Positions 43,152-52,452 of a DNA stretch of 64,000 nucleotides are shown one piece after another. The notes beneath the pieces are model-generated. The model made no database searches and was not told where the DNA came from. It saw only the letters and a program-made list of their open reading frames with translations. The DNA comes from Pseudotabrizicola sp051200875 (lineage in GTDB: Bacteria; Pseudomonadota; Alphaproteobacteria; Rhodobacterales; Rhodobacteraceae). The translations under genes were made by a program, and so were the position numbers. The stretch spans positions 2,046,001-2,110,000 of the forward strand of contig NZ_CP195191.1 of NCBI RefSeq assembly GCF_051200875.1, given 5' to 3'. Each line of letters opens with the position of its first letter. Position 1 is the stretch's first letter.

Positions 43152-43625
43152 TCAGCGATGCCTCGTCGACGCATAACGCTGTTCAAGCTCTAACGCGAAT
43201 TGCGCCAGCCGACGGTTGAACTTTGTTTGGATTTTCCCCTTGGCCAGTTTGGCCGACTGGATAACCAGACGGGCCCCCAAGGTCAGGGGCTTTACGTCCA
43301 AATGAACCACCAGACGTGTGCGGTTTGGCGCAAGGCTGACCACTTCCGCCACACCATCAGCCTCAATCATTCGGCTTATGGCCATAAACGACATGCGCGA
43401 GTCGACTTCGTATTCGGTCAACTTTGCCGTCAATTCCCGGTCCTTGCCCCGGAACCGAAACCGCGTTTGCCACGTCATGCCGGGGGCCGTTGACCGCAAT
43501 TTGTCAGTTCTTGTGACGTCGGCCCCTCGGCGCAATGCAGCACGCTCCCAGCCTTCGAAATCGGACAAAGATGCAAAAACGAACGACAATGGGGCCGCGA
43601 TATCGGTACGCGAAGAAAGGTGCAT
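43152..43625 (-). CDS. SRPBCC family protein
   Basis: A 157-aa START/polyketide-cyclase-like protein with the helix-grip layout: DIAAPLSFVFASLSDFEGWERAALRRG at the start, a strand-rich middle (WQTRFRFRGKDRELTAKLTEYE, NRTRLVVHLDVKPL) and a long basic C-terminal helix (KLAKGKIQTKFNRRLAQFALELEQRY). Ligand unknown; probably a small hydrophobic molecule. Converges tightly on pheA (6 bp between stops), 59 bp downstream of nudC on the same strand. Confidence 0.82.
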   Translation of the reverse strand: MHLSSRTDIAAPLSFVFASLSDFEGWERAALRRGADVTRTDKLRSTAPGMTWQTRFRFRGKDRELTAKLTEYEVDSRMSFMAISRMIEADGVAEVVSLAPNRTRLVVHLDVKPLTLGARLVIQSAKLAKGKIQTKFNRRLAQFALELEQRYASTRHR

Positions 43626-43684
43626 GGTGCTGATCCGCCCGTCGATTTTTGACGTTATTGTTTTTAGCCTAGGCCAAAGTGGTC

Positions 43685-44638
43685 TTAATCCAGTCGATCT
43701 GCAAGCCAGTTTTCAATCAGAAAATGGGCTATCGCCCCTTTGCGCGCGGGTTTCATCATCGGATGAAGCCCAGCCAAGACGGTGACCATTTCTTCTCGGC
43801 TGACCCATCGAGCGTCTTCCAGTTCTGCCGGATCCACCTGAATGTCTTCTGAAATCGCTTCGGCCTTGCAGCCCAACATCAAGCTGGCAGGGAAGGGCCA
43901 AGGCTGGCTTGCCACATAGTTGACTGTGCCGATCCGGATCCCCGCCTCCTCGAAAACCTCTCTCCGCACCGCAGCCTCGATGGTTTCACCGGGCTCAATA
44001 AATCCGGCAAGGCAGGAATACATACCCTCGGGCCAGCCGGGACTTCTTCCCATCAAGGCCGCATTTCCCTTTGTGACCAACATGATCACGACCGGATCAG
44101 TGCGGGGAAAATGCTGCGTCTTGCAGGACGGGCAACTTCTTTGCCAGCCAGCCTGGACAATATCAGAAGCCTGACCGCAGGCAGCGCAAAATCCATGACT
44201 CTTGTGCCACTGCAGGATTGCCCGCGCTGTTGCCGCCAATTCGGCCTCAACGGCAGACAAACGAAGCATGACCGCGCGCAATTCACAAAAGAGATGCTCC
44301 TTTGGAAGGTCGGGATGTTGTTGTTCGCTTGGGTCGAGAAACAGTGGCGGTTGCGGAATTGGAACGCCCGCAGGCTGCCAAGCCGAAATGTCAGCTGCAA
44401 AGCAGGGTGATCCGTTGTCCAAACCAAGGAAAACCACGGACTCTGCCGTTCTGACCACGGGATGACCGGCGTCGACCCAAGACAGGGCGCTGTCCAACCC
44501 CATCAGGATTTTGCCGCGCCAGATCGGAAGGATCTTGCCCTCTCTGAAAAGAGATTCCTGTTTCGCGGGGTCGGCACGTAAATGAGCTGCACGATCCAGT
44601 TCCGAACCGCCAAAGGTCAACGTCTGTGACTGTCGCAT
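43685..44638 (-). CDS. nudC: NADH pyrophosphatase / deNADding enzyme NudC
   Basis: A 317-aa Nudix hydrolase cleaving NADH and removing NAD caps from RNA. A zinc ribbon is seen at CAACGQ and CPSC near residues 150-175, the Nudix box begins at GFIEPGETIEAAVRREVFEE near 213, and SQPWPFPASLMLG follows, the SQPWPFPxS signature specific to NADH pyrophosphatases. The N-terminal domain is the usual longer alphaproteobacterial version. I take ATG 44638; a GTG 12 bp upstream is in frame but GGGGGAA fits the ATG better. Confidence 0.95.
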   Translation of the reverse strand: MRQSQTLTFGGSELDRAAHLRADPAKQESLFREGKILPIWRGKILMGLDSALSWVDAGHPVVRTAESVVFLGLDNGSPCFAADISAWQPAGVPIPQPPLFLDPSEQQHPDLPKEHLFCELRAVMLRLSAVEAELAATARAILQWHKSHGFCAACGQASDIVQAGWQRSCPSCKTQHFPRTDPVVIMLVTKGNAALMGRSPGWPEGMYSCLAGFIEPGETIEAAVRREVFEEAGIRIGTVNYVASQPWPFPASLMLGCKAEAISEDIQVDPAELEDARWVSREEMVTVLAGLHPMMKPARKGAIAHFLIENWLADRLD

Positions 44639-44843
44639 AAGTTCCCCCACATTCTTCCGCGCCCTTCATTGCACGAGAGTTTTTGAGGAGCAATTTGGAC
44701 AATTGGTCAAAACACGAAAGGGAGATGCCAGAATACAACCAGAATAACTTATCCATCCTTTGAAACAACTATAGGTTTATTTCCTTGCTCAACTGCTTAC
44801 ACTGGCCCTGCAAAGACATCGGCTGTGACAGAGGACTGCTTGA

Positions 44844-46733
44844 ATGCCTGATGATGCCGTCATCCGCTGTGCTGTCAGCGGGCCGGACATAAAGGCCCGT
44901 AGGCAAGCGACAGTACATCTTCGCCTGCTTGCCACATCGGACATCCATGTCTCACTTTCGCCGTTCGACTATTTCAAAGACACGGAAAGTGTCACTGGTT
45001 GCTTGTCCTTGACAGCAAGCCTTATCGCCAAAGCACGTGAAGAGGCTGAAAACTGTCTCTTGTTCGACAATGGTGATTTCCTGAATGGCGGCCCTTTGGG
45101 TGACTACATTCAATTTTCGCCTGCACAGCCAAATCCGGTGATTCAGGCAATGAACTGCCTTAATTACGATGCCGTGAACCTAGGAAATCACGAGTTTTCC
45201 AGCGGGATTGAGTTTTTGGAAAATGCACTCGAGTCAGCGCAGTTTCCGGTAATATCGGCGAACACCTTTACCCCTGAACTTGGGGCACATTTCGTTCAAC
45301 CTTGGGTGGTTCTGAATCGACGTGTTTCCGACCTCGATGGTCAACCTCACTTGCTTCGGATCGGGGTGGTGGGTGTCTTGCCTCCGCAAACGACGATTTG
45401 GGACAAGCAAGCAATCGCTGGTCGTGTCGTCATATCCGACATGCAGAACGCCATTGTTTGGGGTGCCGATGCCGTGAAACGTGCTGGAGCCGACGTCGTT
45501 GTCATCCTTGCCCATTGCGGAATTGGCCAGGCCGATGCGCCGCCGATGGCAGAAGACGCGGGAATTGCCATTTCCGGAACAAAAGGTATCGATGCTTTGA
45601 TCCTTGGCCACGCGCATTTACGTTTTCCCGACCCCACGATGGCTGCCTCTGGCGAAGTGGACCCTGTCGCCGGCAAAGTGCGAAACATCCCGACGATTAT
45701 GCCGGGTGCTTTTGGGTCGCATCTTGGGGTGATCGACCTAGACTTATGCCGTGACGCAGAGGGATGGCACGTCACGAGCAGCCAAGCATCGCTTCGGGCG
45801 ACCGCCGCGCGCTTGCCTTCGGGAGAGCTTTGCCCCCTTGTCCAACCCGACAAAGCGATCGTGAAACAGATCGCCTCGTTTCATGAAGCCGCCCGGATAT
45901 GGGTTAGCCGGCCGATCGCCCAAACGGCTAGCGCGCTTCACAGCTACTTTTCGATGATCACCGATGTTCCGGCAATTCGCGTGATACATCAGGCACAGAT
46001 CGCCTTTTTGCAAAAAGCGCTGGCAGAAACAAAATGGGCGGACATGCCAGTGGTCTCGGCGACGGCTCCCTTCAAGGCAGGCGGTCGAGGAGGACCCGAC
46101 TATTTCACCTTTGTGCCGCCGGGCGAAGTCTTGCTGCGTCATCTCGCCGACCTTTACCTTTATCCCAATACACTTACCGCCGTCCTAATGCGAGGTGCCG
46201 AGCTTCGGCGCTGGCTGGAACTGTCTTCATCGAGCTTTCTGCCCATTGAAAAGGGACAAGCAGACCAAAGATTGCTCAACCCAGAGGTTCCCCCGTTTCA
46301 CTTCGACAGCCTTGCTGGAGTGACTTACGAAATTGACCTGACGAACCCTTTTGGCGCCACCAGACCTTCCGCCGGACGGATACGAGAGCTTAAGCACAAC
46401 GGGCTCTGCGTCACTGACGATCAACTGTTCATCATGGCGGTCAACAGCTATCGTGCGAGTGGTAGCGGCGGCTACCTACACGACACATCAACGAGAATTC
46501 CGGTGGCTCAAGACAGGCTCTGTCGGGACATTCTGGAAGATTATCTTCGGTGTCATGGCGACGAAGTTCACAAGACAGCGCCGAATTGGCGGTTTGCCAA
46601 GGTGCCGGACACAAGCGTCATTCTTGAGACCTCGCCGGCGGCTTTGCACTATCTCCAAGATGTAGATTATCTTGATCTGACCCCGCTTGGAATGACCCCG
46701 CAGGGCTTCCTGCAAGTGCGACTTGCGCTTTGA
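44844..46733 (+). CDS. CpdB/UshA-type metallophosphoesterase without signal peptide
   Basis: A 629-aa two-domain phosphoesterase like 2',3'-cyclic-nucleotide 2'-phosphodiesterase. Metal motifs of the N-terminal domain: LLATSDIHVSL (D-x-H), FDNGDFLNGGP (GD), NLGNHEFSSG (GNHE), ILAHCGIG and ILGHAHLRF (GH-x-H). The C-terminal domain contains PFKAGGRGGPDYFTFVPPGEV and the substrate-binding AVNSYRASGSGGY, as in CpdB. Unlike CpdB it starts MPDDAVIRCAVSGPD with no hydrophobic leader, so it may work in the cytoplasm. GAGG lies 9 bp before the ATG. A HAD phosphatase gene follows after 75 bp. Codon use is a little less GC-biased than in the neighbours. Confidence 0.88.
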   Translation: MPDDAVIRCAVSGPDIKARRQATVHLRLLATSDIHVSLSPFDYFKDTESVTGCLSLTASLIAKAREEAENCLLFDNGDFLNGGPLGDYIQFSPAQPNPVIQAMNCLNYDAVNLGNHEFSSGIEFLENALESAQFPVISANTFTPELGAHFVQPWVVLNRRVSDLDGQPHLLRIGVVGVLPPQTTIWDKQAIAGRVVISDMQNAIVWGADAVKRAGADVVVILAHCGIGQADAPPMAEDAGIAISGTKGIDALILGHAHLRFPDPTMAASGEVDPVAGKVRNIPTIMPGAFGSHLGVIDLDLCRDAEGWHVTSSQASLRATAARLPSGELCPLVQPDKAIVKQIASFHEAARIWVSRPIAQTASALHSYFSMITDVPAIRVIHQAQIAFLQKALAETKWADMPVVSATAPFKAGGRGGPDYFTFVPPGEVLLRHLADLYLYPNTLTAVLMRGAELRRWLELSSSSFLPIEKGQADQRLLNPEVPPFHFDSLAGVTYEIDLTNPFGATRPSAGRIRELKHNGLCVTDDQLFIMAVNSYRASGSGGYLHDTSTRIPVAQDRLCRDILEDYLRCHGDEVHKTAPNWRFAKVPDTSVILETSPAALHYLQDVDYLDLTPLGMTPQGFLQVRLAL

Positions 46734-46808
46734 CGACCTTTCCCCTGCTGTCCGCGTCTGATAGCCAACTTCTGATGAAGAGTTCGCAGAAACAGACGGG
46801 GCAGCCAC

Positions 46809-47444
46809 ATGTATGATGCCATTTTCTTTGATCTGGATGGCACGCTGATTGACACCGAACGTGTCGCGATCGAGACCGGGAAACAGGCATTTTCAGCGCT
46901 GGACATAGTTGACCCAGACGCTCTGTTGCATCGCTTGATCGGCGTTGATCAACCCACAGCAGCAGAAATGATAAGAACCGCCTGCCCCGAAATCGACCTG
47001 GACCGTTTGAAATCGGAATGGGGCGGCCGCTTCGAGGCCGCTATTGCAGCCGATATTCCGTTGAAGGCTGGAGCTGAAACGGTTGTTCACGGTCTTTCCA
47101 GAACGCATCAATTGGCTTTGGTCACCTCTTCGGGGCGCGACGCGGCAATGGACAAACTGCACCGCTCAGGCCTTTTGACGGCCTTCAAAACCATTGTTGT
47201 CCGAGAGGATGTTATTGCCCCGAAACCCGCCCCTGATCCGTATTTGCTTGCGGCCGCCCGACTGGGGGCGACCGTGGACCGTTGCCTTGTCTTTGAAGAT
47301 AGCGAGCCCGGAGTAGAGGCGGCGCATCGCGCCGGCATGGTGGTTATACAGATCCCGGACATCCACCCGGCAACAGGCAAGTTTGCACGGCATGTGGCTG
47401 CAGATTTGCTGGGCGCCTGCGCTTGGGCAGGGCTCAAGCTCTGA
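46809..47444 (+). CDS. HAD-family phosphatase (beta-phosphoglucomutase-like)
   Basis: A 211-aa haloacid dehalogenase-type hydrolase. Motif I is FFDLDGTLIDTE (nucleophile and acid Asp), motif II LVTSSGRDAAM (Ser), motif III Lys in IAPKPAPDPYLLAA, and motif IV VFEDSEPGVEAAHRAGM. A helical cap lies between motifs I and II, as in subfamily IA. Substrate undetermined: 2-phosphoglycolate, sugar phosphates or nucleotides are options. Follows the CpdB-like gene, which would fit nucleotide or sugar phosphate salvage. Confidence 0.88.
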   Translation: MYDAIFFDLDGTLIDTERVAIETGKQAFSALDIVDPDALLHRLIGVDQPTAAEMIRTACPEIDLDRLKSEWGGRFEAAIAADIPLKAGAETVVHGLSRTHQLALVTSSGRDAAMDKLHRSGLLTAFKTIVVREDVIAPKPAPDPYLLAAARLGATVDRCLVFEDSEPGVEAAHRAGMVVIQIPDIHPATGKFARHVAADLLGACAWAGLKL

Positions 47445-47493
47445 TGCATTCAGCAGGGGTTGCAGAATCCCCTTGGCTCCCCTATTTGCACGG

Positions 47494-47591
47494 TCGAGAG
47501 GTTGGCGCGGGCAGGCACCTCGCCAACCCGGTCAGGTCCGGAAGGAAGCAGCCGTAACGAGCCCCGCTTGGGTCGTTGTCCAGCCTCTCAC
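47494..47591 (+). ncRNA. ffs: Small signal recognition particle RNA (4.5S-type)
   Basis: The apical SRP loop sequence GTCAGGTCCGGAAGGAAGCA with the following GCCGTAACGAG is the hallmark of SRP RNA. GAGAGG at 47496-47501 pairs with CCTCTC at 47584-47589 to close the long hairpin, giving a size near 97 nt. Ends are approximate. It binds Ffh in co-translational targeting. Confidence 0.95.
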
Positions 47592-47722
47592 CCTCATCAT
47601 TCAGGTGCGCTAACGAAGTGTTCTGAAACCCTTCGTGACCATCGATCCCTCCCCCCGCACCTTGCCTTTCAGGTTGAAGTTTGAAAGGGTCCGCCAAGAT
47701 TTCAAAGTCGTTGGGGGTCATC

Positions 47723-48499
47723 ATGAATTTCAGCTTTAGCAAAACCGCTACTGCGATCTTGGCCACCGTGCTCGTGACTTTTGGCAGCCAATCGGTCGCT
47801 CAGGATGGCCTTGACATAACCCTGGGATTTGGCGGCACCTATTCGAATTCTTATTTTGGTGCAGACCATTACAGCATTGGTCCGTCTGGCAAGCTTTCGC
47901 TGCAACGGCTGTCTTTGGGGTCGCTGCAATTCGGTAGCTCTGATCCTAATGCAGAAAAGCTTGGCTTCGGTATTCGGGGCGCTTTCGGCGTGGTCGGCGC
48001 GCGCAAGGCTTCGGATCACCCGGAGCTGACGGGCCTAACCGATTTGAAAACCTCGGTCGAAATCGGCTTCGGGCTTGGTTACGAAGCTTCCCATTGGCGG
48101 GCTTTCGCCGACATGCGGTACGGGGCCATCGGGCACCATGCCTCGGTGGTCGAGTTCGGGGCAGATTGGAAAGCAATTTCGACCCCGGAGTTCAAACTTA
48201 GCGTTGGCCCACGCGTACTTTATGGCTCTGGTCGTTACAATCGCACCTATTTTGGCGTGACCGCAGCCGACTCGATTACAAGCGGTTTGGCGGCCTTTAC
48301 TCCAGAGGCCGGCGTTGTCTCGGCAGGAATCGAAGTCGGCATGACTTACGACCTTGGCGGTGACTGGGCATTAGCGGGAACGCTGAATTATGACCGTATG
48401 CAGGGCGATGCAGCCAGCAGCCCGATTACCGCACTTGGAACGCGGGATCAGGGCTCTATTTCCATCCTTCTGACTCGCCGCCTCTCGCTGGAATTCTGA
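47723..48499 (+). CDS. MipA/OmpV family outer membrane protein
   Basis: A 258-aa exported beta-barrel protein. Signal peptide MNFSFSKTATAILATVLVTF..SVAQ, then GLDITLGFGGTYSNSYFGAD and alternating-strand sequence to the C-terminal Phe (RRLSLEF), the usual ending of outer membrane barrels. FGIRGAFGVVG, VEIGFGLGYEASHWRAFADMRYG and the conserved MTYDLGGDWAL tract match MipA/OmpV. MipA was linked to murein synthesis in E. coli; transport roles are suggested elsewhere. The ATG at 47723 gives a proper leader; an earlier in-frame ATG (47681) does not. It precedes the pqi genes by 7 bp. Confidence 0.87.
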   Translation: MNFSFSKTATAILATVLVTFGSQSVAQDGLDITLGFGGTYSNSYFGADHYSIGPSGKLSLQRLSLGSLQFGSSDPNAEKLGFGIRGAFGVVGARKASDHPELTGLTDLKTSVEIGFGLGYEASHWRAFADMRYGAIGHHASVVEFGADWKAISTPEFKLSVGPRVLYGSGRYNRTYFGVTAADSITSGLAAFTPEAGVVSAGIEVGMTYDLGGDWALAGTLNYDRMQGDAASSPITALGTRDQGSISILLTRRLSLEF

Positions 48500-48506
48500 G
48501 CAAGGG

Positions 48507-49163
48507 ATGAACGCCCTTTCACCGCCACAGCAAAGCATTTCGACGGTCGACCCGAAGGGGCTGATCGCCTGTCCTGTCTGTGACGCCCTTCACAAAGACT
48601 CGACGGTTCCGACAGGCAGCACGGCACGCTGTGTACGCTGTGGGTCGGTCCTGATGGCGCCAAGAAAGAATGCGTTGACCCAAATCGTCATGCTGGCGGC
48701 CACGTCTTCGGTGCTGATGGTTGCGGCCGTCTTCTTTCCATTCATGGATCTGACGGCGGGTGGTATGTCGACCCACAGTTCACTCTACGATGCCGTCATG
48801 GCCTTTTCCAGCGGCTTGCTTTTGCCTCTGTCTTTTGCCACGGCCGCCCTGATCGTTCTTCTGCCGCTATTGCGTTTTCTGGCCATCCTTTATGCTCTCG
48901 CCCCAATGGCGCTGGGGCATAAACCTGCCCGGTATGGCGTTGCGGCTTTCCGTTTCGCCCAAAGCCTAAAGCCTTGGGCCATGGCCGAGATCTTCATTGT
49001 CGGCGTCGTCGTGGCGCTCGTCAAAGTGGCGGGCTTGGCGACTGTAAACCTTGGCCCAGCCTTTTGGGCTTTCGTGGCGCTGGTTTTGGTAACCACGCTC
49101 AAAGATACTGTTATGTGCGAGTTGACGATTTGGAAAACGTTCGAAGAACGCAGCCAATCCTGA
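48507..49163 (+). CDS. pqiA: PqiA-like membrane protein, first half
   Basis: Paraquat-inducible protein A domain, 218 aa: an N-terminal zinc-ribbon CPVC...CVRCG (residues 22-45) and four membrane spans (about 58-78, 98-125, 155-180 and 187-205). E. coli PqiA is a single protein of two such halves; here the halves are separate genes of 218 and about 201 aa. PqiABC links the inner membrane to lipid transport across the periplasm. The stop TGA (49161-49163) lies inside the probable start region of the next gene. Confidence 0.88.
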   Translation: MNALSPPQQSISTVDPKGLIACPVCDALHKDSTVPTGSTARCVRCGSVLMAPRKNALTQIVMLAATSSVLMVAAVFFPFMDLTAGGMSTHSSLYDAVMAFSSGLLLPLSFATAALIVLLPLLRFLAILYALAPMALGHKPARYGVAAFRFAQSLKPWAMAEIFIVGVVVALVKVAGLATVNLGPAFWAFVALVLVTTLKDTVMCELTIWKTFEERSQS

Positions 49164-49765
49164 CCGCGCATCGCGCGGGATTGATCGCGTGTTCAGGCTG
49201 CGGTCGTGTCCATGACCGTCCCGAACCGCGATGCCTGCGCTGCGGGCGGTCTTTGCACGCCCGCAAGCCGCAAAGCCTGCAGAAGGTCTGGGCTTGGATG
49301 TTCGCCGGGCTTATCGCTTACATTCCGGCCAACATCTACCCAATGTTGATCACCCGCAATTTCGGCAAAGAGCTTGAAAACACGATCATAGGCGGCGCCA
49401 TTGAACTGATGAACCACGGCTCATACGGGGTGGCGCTGATCGTGTTCGTGGCGTCCGTGGTCATTCCCATCGGCAAGTTCATCGCGATTGCCTATCTTGC
49501 TCTGTCGATCCAGTCGGCGGTCGTGATCCGCGGCCATGGACGTCAGCAGCTTTACGAAGTGGTCGAATTCATCGGCAGATGGTCGATGATCGACGTTTTT
49601 GTTGTGGCTATTTTGGCGGCAGTCGTGCAGTTCGACTTCGCCGCAACGATCAACCCGGGGATCGCGGCGGTCAGCTTTGCCCTGTCGGTGGCGTTCACGA
49701 TGCTTTCGGCACAAAGCTTTGACTCGAAGATGATCTGGGACGCTTACGAGGCAGACGACACATGA
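49160..49765 (+). CDS. pqiA: PqiA-like membrane protein, second half (start uncertain)
   Basis: About 201 aa: zinc-ribbon CSGCGRVH..CLRCG near residues 12-35, KVWAWMFAGLIAYIPANIYPML and three more spans, ending in SKMIWDAYEADDT. The frame is open upstream over the end of the first pqiA gene. Homologues usually begin just before the T-A-x-x-A-G-L segment, where the only candidate is a CTG at 49160 that overlaps the preceding stop (CTGA). A TTG at 49181 or a GTG near 49115 are alternatives. No good Shine-Dalgarno is seen, consistent with coupled translation. Its last codon overlaps the pqiB start as ATGA. Confidence 0.8.
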   Translation: MTAHRAGLIACSGCGRVHDRPEPRCLRCGRSLHARKPQSLQKVWAWMFAGLIAYIPANIYPMLITRNFGKELENTIIGGAIELMNHGSYGVALIVFVASVVIPIGKFIAIAYLALSIQSAVVIRGHGRQQLYEVVEFIGRWSMIDVFVVAILAAVVQFDFAATINPGIAAVSFALSVAFTMLSAQSFDSKMIWDAYEADDT

Positions 49766-51849
49766 CATCCGCACCTGAACCCACGGAAATGAAAATTGAA
49801 AGCGCGGATCGTTCGATTTTGCGCAATCTATCATTCGTTTGGCTGGTGCCGATCCTTGCCCTTGTCGTTTCCTTGGGCGTGGCATGGAAGGCCTTTTCCG
49901 AACGCGGCGGGCTTATCGAAATTACCTTTGCAAATGCGGCAGGTGTCACGCCCGGGGAAACAACGCTTCGCTTTCGGGATGTAATCATCGGGACGGTGGA
50001 AACCGTGTCGTTCACCGATGATCTGACCCGAGTTATCGTTCGCGCCCGCGTCGACCAAAAGGTGCTGCCGTTCCTGGATGCCGAGGCCCAATTCTGGGTG
50101 GTGACGCCCCAAGTCACCACACGCGGGATCACGGGACTTTCGACCGTTCTGTCCGGTGTCTACATTGATGCGGCATGGGACACGACATCAACAGGCGCAC
50201 GGACATCGTTCGTTGGGCTTGAGACGCCCCCGCTTGTGCAACCCGGCCGCGCTGGAAAACGCATTACCCTCCGCACAACGCCTGGCGTTGGGGTCAGTGA
50301 AGGCGGCCCTGTGCTCTATCGCGGGCTTGAAGTCGGGCGGCTTGAAAAGCCACGACTGGCCCAAGATGGTCGCACGGTTGTAGTGGACGCTTTCATTCAG
50401 GCCCCGCATGATGCCCGGCTGAACGCCTCTTCGCGCTTTTGGGATACCTCCGGTTTCTCGGTAAGCTTCGGTGCCGGCGGGTTCGCTCTGAACGTCGACT
50501 CAATCTCTTCACTGATTGCCGGCGGCGTGGCCTTCGACAACATCTACGATGGTGGCACACCGGTCGAGGCAGAACATGTCTACGACATTTTCTATGATGA
50601 GACAGAAGCAAGAGCGAGCGTGTTTGCCCCCACAATGGGCACGGCCATTACCGTTTCGGTGGCCTTTACTGAGTCAATCAGTGGTCTAGTGGCCGGTGCC
50701 CCTGTCCAACTTGGTGGGCTGAATGTCGGCGAGGTGACCGCAATCGCGGCGCGGGTCGTCGAAACCTCTTCCGGTCCTGAAGTTAGACTCATCGCGAACC
50801 TTGGGCTTGATCCACTCAAACTTGGGCTTGGCGAAGATGCAGGCCGCGAAGAGGTATTCGACTTTCTAGAACGTCAGGTCGCCGACGGCCTCCGCGCCCG
50901 TCTTGCGACTTCGGGTCTGTTCTCTTCGTCACTGATTGTCGAATTGGCATCGCTGCCCGACCTTTCGCCAACAAGTTTTGACCGAACAGAAGAGCCTTTC
51001 CCGACAATCCCAAGCATCGTCTCTGACTTGCCTGACTTCACATCGACAGTTGAAGGCGTGTTAGAGCGGATCAACCGCCTGCCCATTGAAGACACGCTGA
51101 ACCAAGCCATCAACACGATGGCGTCGATTGAAAACCTGTTGCGAAGCGAAGATGTGCTTGCCGTCCCAGGCGAAGCAAAAGGGCTTATTGCAGACGCACG
51201 CGGACTGCTTGGAAGCCCGGAAACACAGGCCCTGCCTGCCGAATTGCGCGGCGCGGTCGCGGACCTTCGCGCCGTCATCGCCGATTTGCGGGAACAAGGC
51301 ACGATCGACGGCCTCGCCTCTGCTGTGAAGAAGCTGGATGAAACGCTGTCAAACGTAACAGTCGCATCAGCCGAATTCCCCAAGCTGATGGATGATCTGC
51401 GGGCGCTTGCTGCGAAAGCGAATTCCTTGGAAGCAGAACAGTTGATCGCCTCTGCCACCACGGTGCTCGACAGCGTTGATGCGCTGATCGGCACCGAAGA
51501 TGCCCGCAAGCTGCCGCCCGCCCTGACCGGCGCCTTGGATCAAGTGCGCCTGATGCTTTCCGAACTGCGGGAAGGCGGCGTCGTCAACAATGTGAATGCA
51601 ACAATGGAATCGGCGCGCAAAGCCGCAGGGTCAGTCGAGGCCGCCGCCGAAGACCTTCCAAAGGTCATCGCGCGACTTGATTCTGTTCTGGCGCGCGCCG
51701 ACGGCTTGGTCGCCACTTATGGTGCCCGTTCGGATTTCAATGCGGAAACGCTCGCCATGCTGCGCGAGATCCGTTCGGCCGCCAAGATGGTGGGACAGCT
51801 TGCCCGCACCATCGAACGCAACCCCAATTCCCTCATCATGGGACGCTGA
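49762..51849 (+). CDS. pqiB: PqiB-type MCE (MlaD-domain) protein
   Basis: A 695-aa inner-membrane-anchored periplasmic protein. One N-terminal span (about 22-42, LSFVWLVPILALVVSLGVAW), then three MCE/MlaD repeats (starts near 48, 165 and 290; GVTPGETTLRFRDVIIGTV, GVGVSEGGPVLYRGLEVGRL and ISGLVAGAPVQLGGLNVGEV), then a long Ala/Leu-rich helical region (about 430-690) expected to form the coiled-coil needle that carries lipids to the outer membrane. Coupled to the PqiA half by ATGA; pqiC follows 3 bp later. Confidence 0.93.
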   Translation: MTSAPEPTEMKIESADRSILRNLSFVWLVPILALVVSLGVAWKAFSERGGLIEITFANAAGVTPGETTLRFRDVIIGTVETVSFTDDLTRVIVRARVDQKVLPFLDAEAQFWVVTPQVTTRGITGLSTVLSGVYIDAAWDTTSTGARTSFVGLETPPLVQPGRAGKRITLRTTPGVGVSEGGPVLYRGLEVGRLEKPRLAQDGRTVVVDAFIQAPHDARLNASSRFWDTSGFSVSFGAGGFALNVDSISSLIAGGVAFDNIYDGGTPVEAEHVYDIFYDETEARASVFAPTMGTAITVSVAFTESISGLVAGAPVQLGGLNVGEVTAIAARVVETSSGPEVRLIANLGLDPLKLGLGEDAGREEVFDFLERQVADGLRARLATSGLFSSSLIVELASLPDLSPTSFDRTEEPFPTIPSIVSDLPDFTSTVEGVLERINRLPIEDTLNQAINTMASIENLLRSEDVLAVPGEAKGLIADARGLLGSPETQALPAELRGAVADLRAVIADLREQGTIDGLASAVKKLDETLSNVTVASAEFPKLMDDLRALAAKANSLEAEQLIASATTVLDSVDALIGTEDARKLPPALTGALDQVRLMLSELREGGVVNNVNATMESARKAAGSVEAAAEDLPKVIARLDSVLARADGLVATYGARSDFNAETLAMLREIRSAAKMVGQLARTIERNPNSLIMGR

Positions 51850-51852
51850 TCT

Positions 51853-52404
51853 ATGAAAACTGCTGCCATCACGCTCTCGCTCGTCACGCTGCTTGCAGCC
51901 TGCGGTGGAAATGAAAACCTTTACCTTATCGGCACCGAATCCGGTGCCAGTGAAGTCCGCGTCAGCACCCGTTCGATTGAAGTGAAAGAAGTGACGCTGC
52001 CAGCCTATGCAGCGGCTTCGGAAATCGCATTCCAGACCGAAGACGGCGCACTCAAGACGGTCAAAGGCGCGCTTTGGGCCGAAGAACCACGGGCTGCCGT
52101 GACGCGGATCATTGCCGAGCGTCTGGACATCGACACCACTGCCAACGCTGCCGCAGAACCTTGGCCCCTGCTGGATGGACCGGACACCACTGTAACCGTG
52201 CGGATTGACCGGATGGTCGCGCGTGCCGACCAACAATTCGAACTGTCAGGACAGTTCGCAACCTCGTCGATGAACGGACGTGACCGCCTGCGCCGCTTCA
52301 CAATTCTTCAACCCATATCGGATAGCGCACCTGGGACAATCGCCACAGCTACCGGCGCGGCACTTGCCCAGTTGGCACGCGACATCGCCTCGGCCTTGCG
52401 CTAA
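51853..52404 (+). CDS. pqiC: PqiC family lipoprotein
   Basis: A 183-aa lipoprotein with lipobox LLAAC at residues 13-17, followed by the PqiC/ABC-type auxiliary domain (DUF330): YLIGTESGASEVRVSTRSIEV, then AEEPRAAVTRIIAERLD and TVTVRIDRMVA. It anchors the PqiB needle at the outer membrane in E. coli. Ends 29 bp before the antiporter gene on the other strand. Confidence 0.92.
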   Translation: MKTAAITLSLVTLLAACGGNENLYLIGTESGASEVRVSTRSIEVKEVTLPAYAAASEIAFQTEDGALKTVKGALWAEEPRAAVTRIIAERLDIDTTANAAAEPWPLLDGPDTTVTVRIDRMVARADQQFELSGQFATSSMNGRDRLRRFTILQPISDSAPGTIATATGAALAQLARDIASALR

Positions 52405-52424
52405 CCCGAAACTCCAAAACGGAT

Positions 52425-52452
52425 AGGCCGGGGCTAGTCCTCGGCCTTTTTC
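52425..52452. terminator. Terminator shared by pqiC and the antiporter gene
   Basis: AGGCCGGGG-CTAGT-CCTCGGCCT then TTTTTC. The 9-bp stem (one G-T pair) includes the antiporter stop codon in its loop, so it serves pqiC chiefly. Confidence 0.8.
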
